DNA of 64,000 nucleotides from Paraglaciecola sp. T6c (lineage in GTDB: Bacteria > Pseudomonadota > Gammaproteobacteria > Enterobacterales > Alteromonadaceae): positions 2,976,001 through 3,040,000 of the forward strand of contig NC_008228.1 of NCBI RefSeq assembly GCF_000014225.1, read 5' to 3'. Both the position numbers and the translations under genes were made by a program. This document shows positions 1-7,419 of this stretch, one piece after another. The notes under the pieces were generated by a model. That model saw only the letters and a program-made list of their open reading frames with translations. It made no database searches and had not been told where the DNA came from. The first letter of the stretch is position 1, and every line of letters starts with the position of its first letter.

Positions 1-578
1 CGCTATTCATCCAAGCGCCGTCGTGTATAGAGGTAGTTAATATTACATTAGTGATGCAAGTCATCGTATTACCAAGTAACAATATTAATATCCGGAAAGT
101 TTCCGTGACTGCATCCGCGTATTAAGCACGAAATTCACCCGCCTTTCCCCATATTTCGTTTTAACATACGCGTTAACTCGTTGTACAGGCTAAATTTTTT
201 CTATTTTATATTATTCACTTTTGGAAACACAGAAAAATGCCTAGAGCTCGCTGTTATCCGAAAATAAACCCAAACTTGTGTGTATTAACAGTTATGGATG
301 AGGCGCAACGGCTAAGTTGGTGTTTGAAAATAGGGTAAAGGATGAGATGCTCAAACGTCCCTACGCTAAGCGAAAAATCGAAAGCAATAAAAAAATGGAT
401 GAATAGCGTTATTCACTTTCATCACAAGATTTTTTGGAAATTGACGCACGATACAGAAAGAGGCGTATTTGGTATTTGAACTAGACTAGATGCCACATTG
501 CGCAAATCGTGGTTTAAATCAGACCATTATCGATTTCTGAAACAAAATGATGTATTTGGATTTGTACGAAAATATAAA
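1..578. other. 578-nt stretch without a recognisable gene
   Basis: No open frame of convincing length or composition lies here on either strand, and no tRNA-like cloverleaf is visible. The one structural signal is a 13-bp inverted match: positions 1-13 are the reverse complement of 396-408. Because the window starts at base 1, the left copy may be cut. The stretch lies downstream of the minus-strand tRNA-Leu gene, but no hairpin with a T-run is obvious just after that tRNA. Confidence 0.5.
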
Positions 579-665
579 TGGTGCCCGGGGCCGGACTTGA
601 ACCGGCACGTCCTTACGAACGAGGGATTTTAAATCCCTTGTGTCTACCAATTTCACCACCCGGGC
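579..665 (-). tRNA. tRNA-Leu (anticodon UAA)
   Basis: Read on the minus strand this is an 87-nt class II cloverleaf. The acceptor stem GCCCGGG pairs with CCCGGGC, the anticodon loop reads TTTAAAA with TAA in the centre, there is a long variable arm and a GGTTCAAGTCC T-arm, and CCA is encoded at 579-581. It is the last tRNA of a Gly-Cys-Leu series. The order uvrY-uvrC-pgsA-Gly-Cys-Leu is the same as E. coli glyW-cysT-leuZ. Confidence 0.97.
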
Positions 666-716
666 ATCGGGGGGATACTTGTTAATGAAAACAAGCTGGT
701 ATTGCTAAAGCGTATA

Positions 717-790
717 TGGAGGCGGAACCCGGAGTCGAACCGAGATCCACGGATTTGCAATCCGCTGCATAGCCATTCTGCCATTCCGCC
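717..790 (-). tRNA. tRNA-Cys (anticodon GCA)
   Basis: Minus-strand 74-nt cloverleaf with acceptor GGCGGAA pairing with TTCCGCC, anticodon loop TTGCAAA (GCA) on a GCGGA/TCCGT stem, and an encoded CCA at 717-719. It is the middle gene of the Gly-Cys-Leu cluster and is presumably co-transcribed and processed with its neighbours. Confidence 0.97.
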
Positions 791-864
791 ACATTTGGAG
801 CTAGAAACGAAATTCGTATCAAGCTACCAGTAGTAAAACCTTTCTACTACTTGCTACTTTAATT

Positions 865-939
865 TGGAGCGGGAAACGAGATTCGAACTCGCGACCCCAA
901 CCTTGGCAAGGTTGTGCTCTACCACTGAGCTATTCCCGC
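865..939 (-). tRNA. tRNA-Gly (anticodon GCC)
   Basis: Minus-strand 75-nt cloverleaf with acceptor GCGGGAA pairing with TTCCCGC, anticodon loop TTGCCAA (GCC), T-arm GAGTTCGAATCTC and an encoded CCA at 865-867. It is the first tRNA of the cluster, about 75 nt downstream of a strong sigma70 promoter and 190 nt downstream of the pgsA stop. Confidence 0.97.
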
Positions 940-1014
940 ACCTGTTTTAAAAAGCTAACTGGTTAAGTAACGGTGACTTGTTTACTTATCGAGTTGTGTG
1001 CTGCTCTCTAAATC

Positions 1015-1050
1015 TGGGCTGCATTCTACATTCACTATCAAGACTGTCAA
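1015..1050 (-). promoter_or_regulatory. Sigma70 promoter of the Gly-Cys-Leu tRNA cluster, GC-rich discriminator
   Basis: On the minus strand a consensus TTGACA (1045-1050) is followed by a 16-nt spacer and TAGAAT (1023-1028), then GCAGCCC before the predicted start near 1015. The perfect -35 and GC-rich discriminator are typical of stable-RNA promoters under growth-rate or stringent control. It gives the tRNAs a promoter of their own besides any read-through from uvrY-uvrC-pgsA. Confidence 0.7.
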
Positions 1051-1131
1051 CAACAAAAATAACATTTTATGACTGACTGCTTGATTTTTGACTAATGCGC
1101 TTTTTTTTCCATCAATTTAACGCAAATAAGC

Positions 1132-1704
1132 CTATTTCTTCTCTGATTTTGATAATGAAGGCCATGCTGCAAGTGTGTAAGAAATCATCGACCAGAAAGA
1201 TAAAACCGCCGCGAAGTACAATAATATGTAACCCAGGGTGACCCAATAAATGGGAATTCCCATAAAATACTGCAATTCCGAGAGTAAACCTATCAAGGCT
1301 AACATTTGTGCCATCGTTTTCGCTTTACCCATAAACGAAACTTTGACGGTATCTTGCATCCCTTTTTGGCCCATCCATTCGCGTAGTGCTGAAATATATA
1401 TTTCTCGGGCTAATAGTAAAATCGCTGGAATGGTTATCCAGATGGTGGCGTAGGTGTGGGTAATTAACACGAGGGCCGTTGCGACAATGAGCTTGTCAGC
1501 CACTGGGTCTAAAAAAGCACCAAATGCGGTAGACTGTTGCAATTTACGGGCTAAGTAGCCGTCAAACCAATCGGTGATGGCTGCGAACCAAAAAACAAAT
1601 GCAGCGGCTTGATGCGCCCACTGCCAATCAAGAAAATACACAGCGACAAAAATCGGTATCAGTAAAACCCGGAGCACTGTGATGATATTAGGGATAGTCC
1701 ACAT
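1132..1704 (-). CDS. pgsA: CDP-diacylglycerol-glycerol-3-phosphate 3-phosphatidyltransferase
   Basis: Inner-membrane enzyme that makes phosphatidylglycerol phosphate from CDP-diacylglycerol and glycerol 3-phosphate, the committed step to phosphatidylglycerol and cardiolipin. The CDP-alcohol phosphotransferase signature is complete: DWFDG-YLAR followed by G-AFL-D-PVA-D at about residues 45-70. Several hydrophobic segments surround it. I use the ATG at 1704 (190 aa), which gives the usual N-terminus MWTIPNIITVLR and has a GAGGA Shine-Dalgarno about 11 nt upstream. An upstream in-frame GTG at 1764 has no visible Shine-Dalgarno. It lies 69 nt behind uvrC, in the order conserved in E. coli. Confidence 0.95.
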   Translation of the reverse strand: MWTIPNIITVLRVLLIPIFVAVYFLDWQWAHQAAAFVFWFAAITDWFDGYLARKLQQSTAFGAFLDPVADKLIVATALVLITHTYATIWITIPAILLLAREIYISALREWMGQKGMQDTVKVSFMGKAKTMAQMLALIGLLSELQYFMGIPIYWVTLGYILLYFAAVLSFWSMISYTLAAWPSLSKSEKK

Positions 1705-1773
1705 GGAGCGGTGAGTCCTCGTTATTGATTCGGTAGGCTGCCCTACCTGCTGCGTGTTAACCACGCGCTGTTA

Positions 1774-3600
1774 TTAATTGTGGATATGGTCATAAATCGT
1801 ATCCGCTAGTTCTGCGCTGATCCCTGGCACATTGGCGATTTCACTGCGACTGGCTTGCAAGATCCCCTGCAAACCGCCCATATATTTCAACAAACTTTGA
1901 CGACGCTTTGCCCCCACGCCTGGAATGGATTCCAACTTAGAGGTCTTTTTGTCCTTTTGACGCCGCGCTCTGTGCCCGGTAATCGCAAATCGATGAGACT
2001 CGTCACGAATATGCTGAATAAGGTGCAGCGCGATGGAGTCACCAGATAACGGGATAGTAGCATGGTTGCCAGCCAAAATAAGCGTTTCCAATCCTGCCTT
2101 GCGGCTACTGCCTTTCGCGACACCTATCAGTAAAGGTTTCTTCTCGTGTTTCCAATCTTCAAAGTAGTCCTCAGCTTGGGTCAATTGACCTTTACCGCCA
2201 TCGATGAATAGGATATCCGGTATTTTACTGTCGTCTTTTACATCGCGATATCGCCTTGCTAACGCTTGCGCCATAGCGGCATAGTCATCCCCTGGGGTAA
2301 TGCCTTCAATATTAAAACGGCGATAATCTGCTTTAAACGGCCCTTCACGATTGAATACCACGCATGAGGCCACCGTTAACTGACCCGAAGTGTGACTGAT
2401 ATCAAAACATTCCATGCGCTGAATGGGTTGCTCAAACTCAAGTATTTTTTCTAATTCGGTATAGCGTGCAAATACCGATTTTTGCTGGCCCTGCTTCGCA
2501 ATCAATGCATTTTCGGCATTGGTATTGGCTAAATCTAAATAGCGGCGCTTTTCATCTCTGGCACCGCGATAAAACTGAATACGACGCCCTGCTTCTTTGG
2601 TCAATAACTCTTCTATTGCGCCCTGTTCGTTTAATTCCAGTGGCGTAACAATTTGCTTAGGGATAACTTTGTTGCCTGCTAAGTAAAATTGTAGGATAAA
2701 AGACTGAAACACTTCCTCGTCAGTAGCCTCAGCAGGCACTTTGGGGTAGAAGCTTTTGCTGCCTAACAGTTTATTGTCGCGAATAAACAGGCCTTGAATA
2801 CTGGCAATGCCATTACGGTAAGCAAAACCAAACACGTCCATTTCTTCTTGGTTACCACTGACCCACTGTTGCTCTTGCACTTTATTTAGCGCACTTATCT
2901 GATCGCGATAGCGCGCTGCAGCTTCAAAGCGCAAATCCGTGCTTGCGCGCTCCATATGCTGCACCAAAGAGTCAATTACCTGCTTGTTCTTACCTTTAAG
3001 AAACATGCGCGCTAAATCTACTTGCGCTTGGTAGTCCTCATCACTCACTAGCCCTTCAACACATGGTCCGGCGCAACGTTGCAGTTGATATTGTAAGCAG
3101 GGTCTTGAACGCGCCCGATAATAGCTGTCTTCACATTGGCGAATAGGAAAAATTCGCTGCATTGTGCGCAAACTTTCGCGCACGGCCCAAGCACTTGGAT
3201 ACGGGCCAAAGTACTCACCTTTGCGCTTTTTAGGGCCACGATGATTGGCTAAGCGGGGATGTTGGTGGTCTGATAAAAAGATAAACGGATAAGACTTATC
3301 ATCTCGCAGCAGCACGTTATAGCGGGGCTTATATTTCTTGATAAAATTGTTCTCAAGAATGAAAGCTTCCGCTTCACTGTGCACGACAGTGACATCCATG
3401 TGTGCAATTTGCTTCACCAAAGACTGAGTCTTGATGCTATCAACTTGACTACGAAAATAGCTAGATACGCGATTTTTGAGATTTTTAGCCTTCCCCACGT
3501 AAATCACATCCTGCTTGTGATTGTACATGCGGTAAACGCCCGGTTGATTAGTGAGATCCTTGAGAAACGCTTTAGAATCAAACTCGATAGTGTCACTCAT
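1774..3600 (-). CDS. uvrC: Excinuclease ABC subunit C
   Basis: Dual-incision nuclease of nucleotide excision repair, acting on the UvrB-DNA complex. The N-terminal GIY-YIG domain (about residues 18-95; GVYRMY, then VIYVGKAKNLKNR) makes the 3' cut. A UVR UvrB-binding segment lies near residues 205-240. An RNase H-like endonuclease domain with MECFDISHTSGQ and FIDGGKGQL makes the 5' cut, and paired helix-hairpin-helix motifs close the protein (SIPGVGAKRRQSLLKYMGG). The length of 608 aa is normal. Only 3 nt separate it from the upstream uvrY stop, so the two are translationally close, as in E. coli. Confidence 0.98.
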   Translation of the reverse strand: MSDTIEFDSKAFLKDLTNQPGVYRMYNHKQDVIYVGKAKNLKNRVSSYFRSQVDSIKTQSLVKQIAHMDVTVVHSEAEAFILENNFIKKYKPRYNVLLRDDKSYPFIFLSDHQHPRLANHRGPKKRKGEYFGPYPSAWAVRESLRTMQRIFPIRQCEDSYYRARSRPCLQYQLQRCAGPCVEGLVSDEDYQAQVDLARMFLKGKNKQVIDSLVQHMERASTDLRFEAAARYRDQISALNKVQEQQWVSGNQEEMDVFGFAYRNGIASIQGLFIRDNKLLGSKSFYPKVPAEATDEEVFQSFILQFYLAGNKVIPKQIVTPLELNEQGAIEELLTKEAGRRIQFYRGARDEKRRYLDLANTNAENALIAKQGQQKSVFARYTELEKILEFEQPIQRMECFDISHTSGQLTVASCVVFNREGPFKADYRRFNIEGITPGDDYAAMAQALARRYRDVKDDSKIPDILFIDGGKGQLTQAEDYFEDWKHEKKPLLIGVAKGSSRKAGLETLILAGNHATIPLSGDSIALHLIQHIRDESHRFAITGHRARRQKDKKTSKLESIPGVGAKRRQSLLKYMGGLQGILQASRSEIANVPGISAELADTIYDHIHN

Positions 3601-3603
3601 GAA

Positions 3604-4248
3604 TTACAAATTTTCTGAATTAATCAACTTATGGCGCAGTGCCAAATGAGTCAGCTCAACATCCGTACTGACATTGAGCTTTTCAAACATACGATAACGA
3701 TGGGTGTTCACTGTTTTCGCACTGATATTTAAAAACTTGGCAATGTCTGGGACTTTTGAACCCTTGGTCAGCATAAGCGTGATCTCTAATTCGCGCTCTG
3801 ACAGAGACTCAAACGGGTTGCCGTCACTGAAATCTAGCGCACCTATTGCAATTTGCTGGGCGATATCAGGGGAAACGTACTTTTGCCCAGCGGCTACTTT
3901 ACGAATAGCCAACTCCATCTCTTTAGGATCTGAGTCTTTCGTTAAATAACCAAATGCTCCCATACGCATCACTTTCGCAGGAATGGGGTTTTCTTTGTGA
4001 ACCGATAACACGATAACACGTGTATTTTCACTAAAACGCAAGATTTGCTTGGTCGCTTCCAATCCACCAATGCCAGGCATACTCATATCCATTAATACCA
4101 AATCGGGTGCATTTTTACGGCAGAATTTGACTGCCTCTTCACCCGTTGTAGCTTCTCCAACTACGACAAAACCTTGTACATCTTCCAAAATACGTCTTAT
4201 ACCGGTTCTGACCAACTCATGGTCATCAACCAACAATATTTTTATCAA
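3604..4248 (-). CDS. uvrY: Two-component response regulator UvrY/GacA
   Basis: DNA-binding response regulator that, in gammaproteobacteria, is phosphorylated by BarA/GacS and activates CsrB/CsrC-type small RNAs. A receiver domain (residues 1-120) has the acidic pair DD at 8-9, phospho-acceptor Asp54 in VLMDMSMPG, and a conserved Lys in GYLTKDSDPKE. A LuxR-type helix-turn-helix follows at about 148-205 (LSERELEITLMLTKG, then SAKTVNTHRYRMFEKLNV). At 214 aa it is full length. It heads the uvrY-uvrC-pgsA series. No BarA kinase gene is in the window. Confidence 0.96.
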   Translation of the reverse strand: MIKILLVDDHELVRTGIRRILEDVQGFVVVGEATTGEEAVKFCRKNAPDLVLMDMSMPGIGGLEATKQILRFSENTRVIVLSVHKENPIPAKVMRMGAFGYLTKDSDPKEMELAIRKVAAGQKYVSPDIAQQIAIGALDFSDGNPFESLSERELEITLMLTKGSKVPDIAKFLNISAKTVNTHRYRMFEKLNVSTDVELTHLALRHKLINSENL

Positions 4249-4387
4249 ACAAGTGCTCCTAGAGGAGTGTTATTTTTCTCGATTAAGGCGTTCAATATCA
4301 CACAAATTAGAAAATATTTCAGCCCTCAATTACCTTGTATTCACTCACAAGACGTGTTTATTTTATAAAACTGTGTGAATTTTGTAC

Positions 4388-4621
4388 TTATCGGTAAAAG
4401 TGTGTGCTTAATCGGTTCCAACCCAGAATGGTATCTTTCAAACCCTGCCCCGTATTTCTTGCCAAACAGGTGGCGACAGAGCATCGAATAATCCATCGGT
4501 TTTCACAATCAGGGACCTTAGCGGGCGCTGTAGGTGTGCCCCCGCACCGGCATTTACTTGGCATATCTGCTATGTTGGCAAGGCGATTAGCCAAACTGCC
4601 TACTTCGTTTTTGTGTTTCAT
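4388..4621 (-). CDS. Small Cys-rich protein, possibly Lar-like zinc-knuckle
   Basis: Frame of 77 codons. Residues 24-28 read CRCGG, and the second half has the pattern W-x-I-x-C-S (43-48), another Cys at 52, and I-L-G-W-N at 65-69. This resembles the small Lar-type zinc-knuckle proteins (CxxCGG ... W.V.C..C ... A..WN) known as phage restriction-alleviation factors. Cysteines are 24, 26, 39, 47 and 52; the spacing CxC/Cx4C is not canonical. No strong Shine-Dalgarno precedes the ATG at 4621, and the ATG at residue 20 is an alternative start. The frame on the opposite strand (4404-4628) looks like its shadow. Function is inferred from pattern only. Confidence 0.45.
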   Translation of the reverse strand: MKHKNEVGSLANRLANIADMPSKCRCGGTPTAPAKVPDCENRWIIRCSVATCLARNTGQGLKDTILGWNRLSTHFYR

Positions 4622-5352
4622 ATATTAACTAAACTGATATTACCGTTAGGCAAAGAGCATAAAGTAAATAACCCTACAAAGTCACGGTTATATTTTGTCA
4701 AGCGTACTAATTTATCGATTTACGTAAACTTTTTGCTCATTTTCACAACCTAACAAACCCCAAATTGCTTAAAATGCAAGCTAAGTTGCCACTCATCCTG
4801 TTCTAAGTATTGGATAAATTTGCTATTAATTTTGCATCTTCAATTTGAATATTACCTTTGAAGCATATTAGGTAAATATTCAATTTTGTTTGTGGGCCTA
4901 TAATTAGGCTTATGCTTTATGATGACTCATATTGGCTATTTACGACTATTCCATCACCGATGATGGTGTACCCGAGATCTGCGCCGACGCATACGAATAA
5001 GCCTTTCACGCTCTCGGACGCTTCTCCCCCTAACCCAACGAAGTTTATTTAGCTTATGGGACCGCGCGCATCATAGCGCCGAGCTGTATAGGGCTATTAG
5101 TGTTTTGGTCAGCCAACTACAATGTTAGTTTGTACCTTTAAGCAAGCGTCATATTGCTTGGAGGTATCGCTGTTACTCTGGCTCATATGGTTAAGCGAGG
5201 GTCACTGGGTGCTCTTCGGTTGCGAGGAATGAAATAACGAAGACTTACACCATTGCACTTTAATATGTGCGCACGCATTAATTCACATTAGAATTAACGA
5301 ATATGAGTGGGGATTTAATTATCTATCACTGAGACAAAGCCCGAAGCGTAAC
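4622..5352. other. Gene-poor stretch with possible decayed or structured sequence
   Basis: About 730 nt with no full gene. Two parts look non-random. On the minus strand about 4918-5055 encodes an open stretch ending ...GADLGYTIIGDGIVVNSQYESS-stop, with a CCATCA/TGATGG hairpin at its centre and no start codon upstream before a stop. On the plus strand about 5087-5240 encodes a hydrophobic stretch interrupted by one TAA and ending LGALRLRGMK-stop. I do not recognise either as a known family. They may be gene remnants or chance translations of a structured non-coding element. Confidence 0.3.
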
Positions 5353-5776
5353 CCAGACATTTGTTCGAACAGCGTGGATTTTCACCCTCACTACCGACTC
5401 GGCGAAGACAGAAAAGCCTACGGATACAGTTTTTGATTTAACTATCTAGTGACATTAAAACAGTGCGAGGAGTGTACTCAAGCACTTCCCTGTGCATGAC
5501 GCTACGCGCGCCAGCCGCGGTAATGAATGTTCCAGACATTCGTTCGAACCGCGGGGGTTCTCACCCTCATTACCGACACAGCGAAAACGGAAAAGCCTAC
5601 AGATACAGTTTTTGATTTAACTATCTAGTGACATTAAAACAGTGCGAGGAGTGTACTCAAGCACTTCCCTGTGCCTGACGCTACGCGCGCCTGCGGCGGT
5701 AATGAATGTTCAAGACATTCGTTCGAACAGCGTGGGTTTCCCCCCTCACTACCGACACAGCAAAAACAAAAAAGCC
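5353..5776. repeat. 179-bp tandem repeat, about 2.4 copies
   Basis: Three anchors recur at exactly 179-nt spacing: CCAGACATT or CAAGACATT at 5353, 5532 and 5711, and CAGTGCGAGGAGTGTACTCA at 5461 and 5640. Copy 1 is 5353-5531, copy 2 is 5532-5710, and copy 3 is 5711 to about 5776, where it merges into the arm of the tRNA-Ser terminator. Each unit contains a GAATGT/ACATTC hairpin, flanked in copy 2 by a CCGCGGT/ACCGCGG outer stem, then a TTCGAAC box and a degenerate AAAAGCC arm. Frames in the repeat (for example from 5642) appear spurious. It lies just downstream of two tRNA-Ser genes read leftward. Confidence 0.85.
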
Positions 5777-5808
5777 CCAACGAACAACGTTGAGGCTTTT
5801 TTGTTTTT
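5761..5808 (-). terminator. Terminator of the tRNA-Ser pair
   Basis: Inverted repeat with an AAAAACAAAAAAGCC arm and a GGCTTTTTTGTTTTT arm around CCAACGAACAACGTTGA. On the minus strand the stem ends in a long T-run about 2-49 nt past the tRNA-Ser 3' end. It is symmetric enough to act in both directions. Its left arm is homologous to part of the 179-bp repeat unit. Confidence 0.8.
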
Positions 5809-5809
5809 A

Positions 5810-5901
5810 TGGCGGATAGCGAGGGATTCGAACCCCCGGTAGGTTTGACCCTACGTCTGATTTCAAGTCAGGTGCATTAAACCGAGCTCTGCCAGCTATC
5901 C
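5810..5901 (-). tRNA. tRNA-Ser (anticodon UGA), copy 2
   Basis: Minus-strand 92-nt class II cloverleaf with acceptor GGATAGC/GCTATCC, discriminator G, anticodon loop CTTGAAA (TGA), long variable arm, T-arm GGGGGTTCGAATCCC and encoded CCA at 5810-5812. It is the same as the tRNA at 5961 except at acceptor positions 4 and 7 and their pairing partners. The pair is separated by 59 nt and is probably co-transcribed. Confidence 0.96.
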
Positions 5902-5960
5902 AATTCTTTTTGTGTAAACAGATTCATCTCTAATGATTTGCATCTATTTACTTCACAATA

Positions 5961-6052
5961 TGGCGGAGAGGGAGGGATTCGAACCCCCGGTAGGTTTGAC
6001 CCTACGTCTGATTTCAAGTCAGGTGCATTAAACCGAGCTCTGCCACCTCTCC
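5961..6052 (-). tRNA. tRNA-Ser (anticodon UGA), copy 1
   Basis: Minus-strand 92-nt class II cloverleaf with acceptor GGAGAGG/CCTCTCC, discriminator G, anticodon loop CTTGAAA (TGA), long variable arm and encoded CCA at 5961-5963. It is promoter-proximal to the second tRNA-Ser(UGA). The acceptor stem with G1-C72 and G2-C71 is the usual serine form. Confidence 0.97.
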
Positions 6053-6061
6053 GAATTGAGG

Positions 6062-6096
6062 AGCCGAATATTAATGACGTTTTACGTGCTTGTAAA
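6062..6096 (-). promoter_or_regulatory. Sigma70 promoter of the tRNA-Ser pair
   Basis: On the minus strand TTTACA (6091-6096), a 17-nt spacer and TAATAT (6068-6073) are followed by TCGGCTCC, a GC-rich discriminator as expected for a stable-RNA promoter. The predicted start is about 8-10 nt upstream of the first tRNA base. Confidence 0.6.
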
Positions 6097-6283
6097 GCCT
6101 TAATTAATCAAAACTTACTGACCGACCACAAATTAGGCACACTGACCATTTTTACATCAAGTTACTAATATTTCGCATATTAGTCGCCCCTAGCACTTGA
6201 ATAATTGAACAAAACCCCATACAAAGGCATCATAGATATATTATCTGTTTTCACTACATCACTTTACCTATTGGAGGTAACAA

Positions 6284-6952
6284 ATGGAACATCGTACTAC
6301 GTATAGCAATACTGCTCAGGGTTCTGCCCTGCAAACTAACAAGGTCTTGCGCAATACGTACCTACTATTGGCAATGACTCTGACATTTAGCGCAGTGTGT
6401 GCTGGTATAGCTGCTGCAATGAATATCGGCCCAGGTGCTGCGTTAGGTATGAACCTTGCCGCATTGGTTATGATTTTCTTTTTAAATAAAGCATCACAAA
6501 GTTCAATGGGCATTTTATTCGTATTTGCCTTTACCGGTTTATTAGGTGGCTCTTTGGGTTACACCCTAAATTACTATGCTGGCTTCCAAAATGGTCCTGA
6601 AATGATTATGCAGGCCTTTGGCGCAACCGCGTTAGTGTTCTTTGGTTTATCCGGTTATGTTTTAACAACGAAGAAAGACTTCTCTTTCATGGGTGGTTTT
6701 TTAATCGTCGGCTTAATCGTGGCGGTTGTTGCGTCTCTAGCTAACCTATTTTTCCAAATCCCTGCGCTTAGCTTGGCCGTCAGTGCTGCTATCGTGTTTA
6801 TTATGTCTGGCTTCATCTTGTTTGATACTAGCCGTATCATCAACGGTGGCGAAACCAACTATATTCGCGCGACAGTTTCAATGTACTTGAATATATATAA
6901 CTTGTTCACATCGATCCTTCACCTACTAGGTGCTTTCGGTGGCGATGATTAA
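6284..6952 (+). CDS. yccA: Bax inhibitor-1 family membrane protein YccA
   Basis: Integral inner-membrane protein of the BI-1/YccA family; in E. coli YccA is a substrate and modulator of the FtsH protease. The 222-aa sequence has seven predicted hydrophobic segments starting near residue 25 (NTYLLLAMTLTFSAV). It contains the family features GLSGYVLTTKKDFSFMGGF and, near the C-terminus, FDTSRIINGGETNYIRATVS and LYLNIYNLF-like YLNIYNLFTSILHLLG. A TTGGAGG Shine-Dalgarno stands about 7 nt before the ATG. It is followed by its own terminator. In many gammaproteobacteria it sits, as here, next to tusDCB and tusE. Confidence 0.93.
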   Translation: MEHRTTYSNTAQGSALQTNKVLRNTYLLLAMTLTFSAVCAGIAAAMNIGPGAALGMNLAALVMIFFLNKASQSSMGILFVFAFTGLLGGSLGYTLNYYAGFQNGPEMIMQAFGATALVFFGLSGYVLTTKKDFSFMGGFLIVGLIVAVVASLANLFFQIPALSLAVSAAIVFIMSGFILFDTSRIINGGETNYIRATVSMYLNIYNLFTSILHLLGAFGGDD

Positions 6953-6967
6953 TCGTTAATGTGTTGC

Positions 6968-7000
6968 AAAAACACCCCGCTTAGTCGGGGTGTTTTTATT
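6968..7000 (+). terminator. Terminator after yccA
   Basis: Hairpin AAAACACCCCG-CTTAGT-CGGGGTGTTTTT with a T-rich tail, 16 nt after the yccA stop. It separates yccA from the tus genes. Confidence 0.85.
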
Positions 7001-7027
7001 TGTACTAAACTCAGGTGATTTTCAATT

Positions 7028-7417
7028 ATGGCAAGCTTTTGTTTATTGGTTACCCACGCTCCGTTTGAGCAACAACATGCATTTACTGCTTATCGCTTTG
7101 CGTGCAGTGTGCTGGCTCTAGGACACGAAATAAAAGGCGTTTTCTTTTATCAAGCGGGCGTACAGAATGCCAATGGCTATCAGGCGGGTCATAGTGATGA
7201 ATTTAACGTGCATCAAGCGTGGATAGAGTTAGGTACACAACATCGCATACCGTTAAATGTATGCGTCACCGCGGCTAACCGCCGAGGCGTCATTAACGCG
7301 CAAGATGCCAAAGATAACGACCAGCACGGGTTTAACCTAACCGAGCCTTTTATCGAAGTAGGTTTGGGTGATTTAGTTGAGCTATGCCAAGTCAGTGATA
7401 AGGTGATACAGTTTTGA
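7028..7417 (+). CDS. tusD: Sulfurtransferase complex subunit TusD
   Basis: Catalytic subunit of the TusBCD hexamer that takes persulfide sulfur from TusA and hands it to TusE on the route to 2-thiouridine at the tRNA wobble position (mnm5s2U, MnmA). The 129-aa DsrE-fold protein starts FCLLVTHAPFEQQHAFTAYRFA and carries the acceptor Cys in LNVCVTAANRRGV, followed by a C-terminal GLGDLVELCQ. It is the first gene of tusD-tusC-tusB-(tusE), with closely abutting reading frames. Confidence 0.94.
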   Translation: MASFCLLVTHAPFEQQHAFTAYRFACSVLALGHEIKGVFFYQAGVQNANGYQAGHSDEFNVHQAWIELGTQHRIPLNVCVTAANRRGVINAQDAKDNDQHGFNLTEPFIEVGLGDLVELCQVSDKVIQF

Positions 7418-7419
7418 TT

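Noticed and set aside
4404-4628. Plus-strand frame opposite the Cys-rich ORF
   Set aside because: It mirrors the minus frame with no family pattern and no Shine-Dalgarno. The minus frame has the zinc-knuckle-like pattern.
5642-5842. Plus-strand frame starting in the second repeat copy
   Set aside because: Begins at a GTG in the repeat and runs through the terminator and tRNA-Ser sequence (ends IARDSNPR), which is the known pattern of frames read across antisense tRNA-Ser. No support as a gene.
5938-6168. Plus-strand frame over the other tRNA-Ser
   Set aside because: Same reason: GGEGGIRTPGRFDP is translated from the tRNA-Ser antisense strand.
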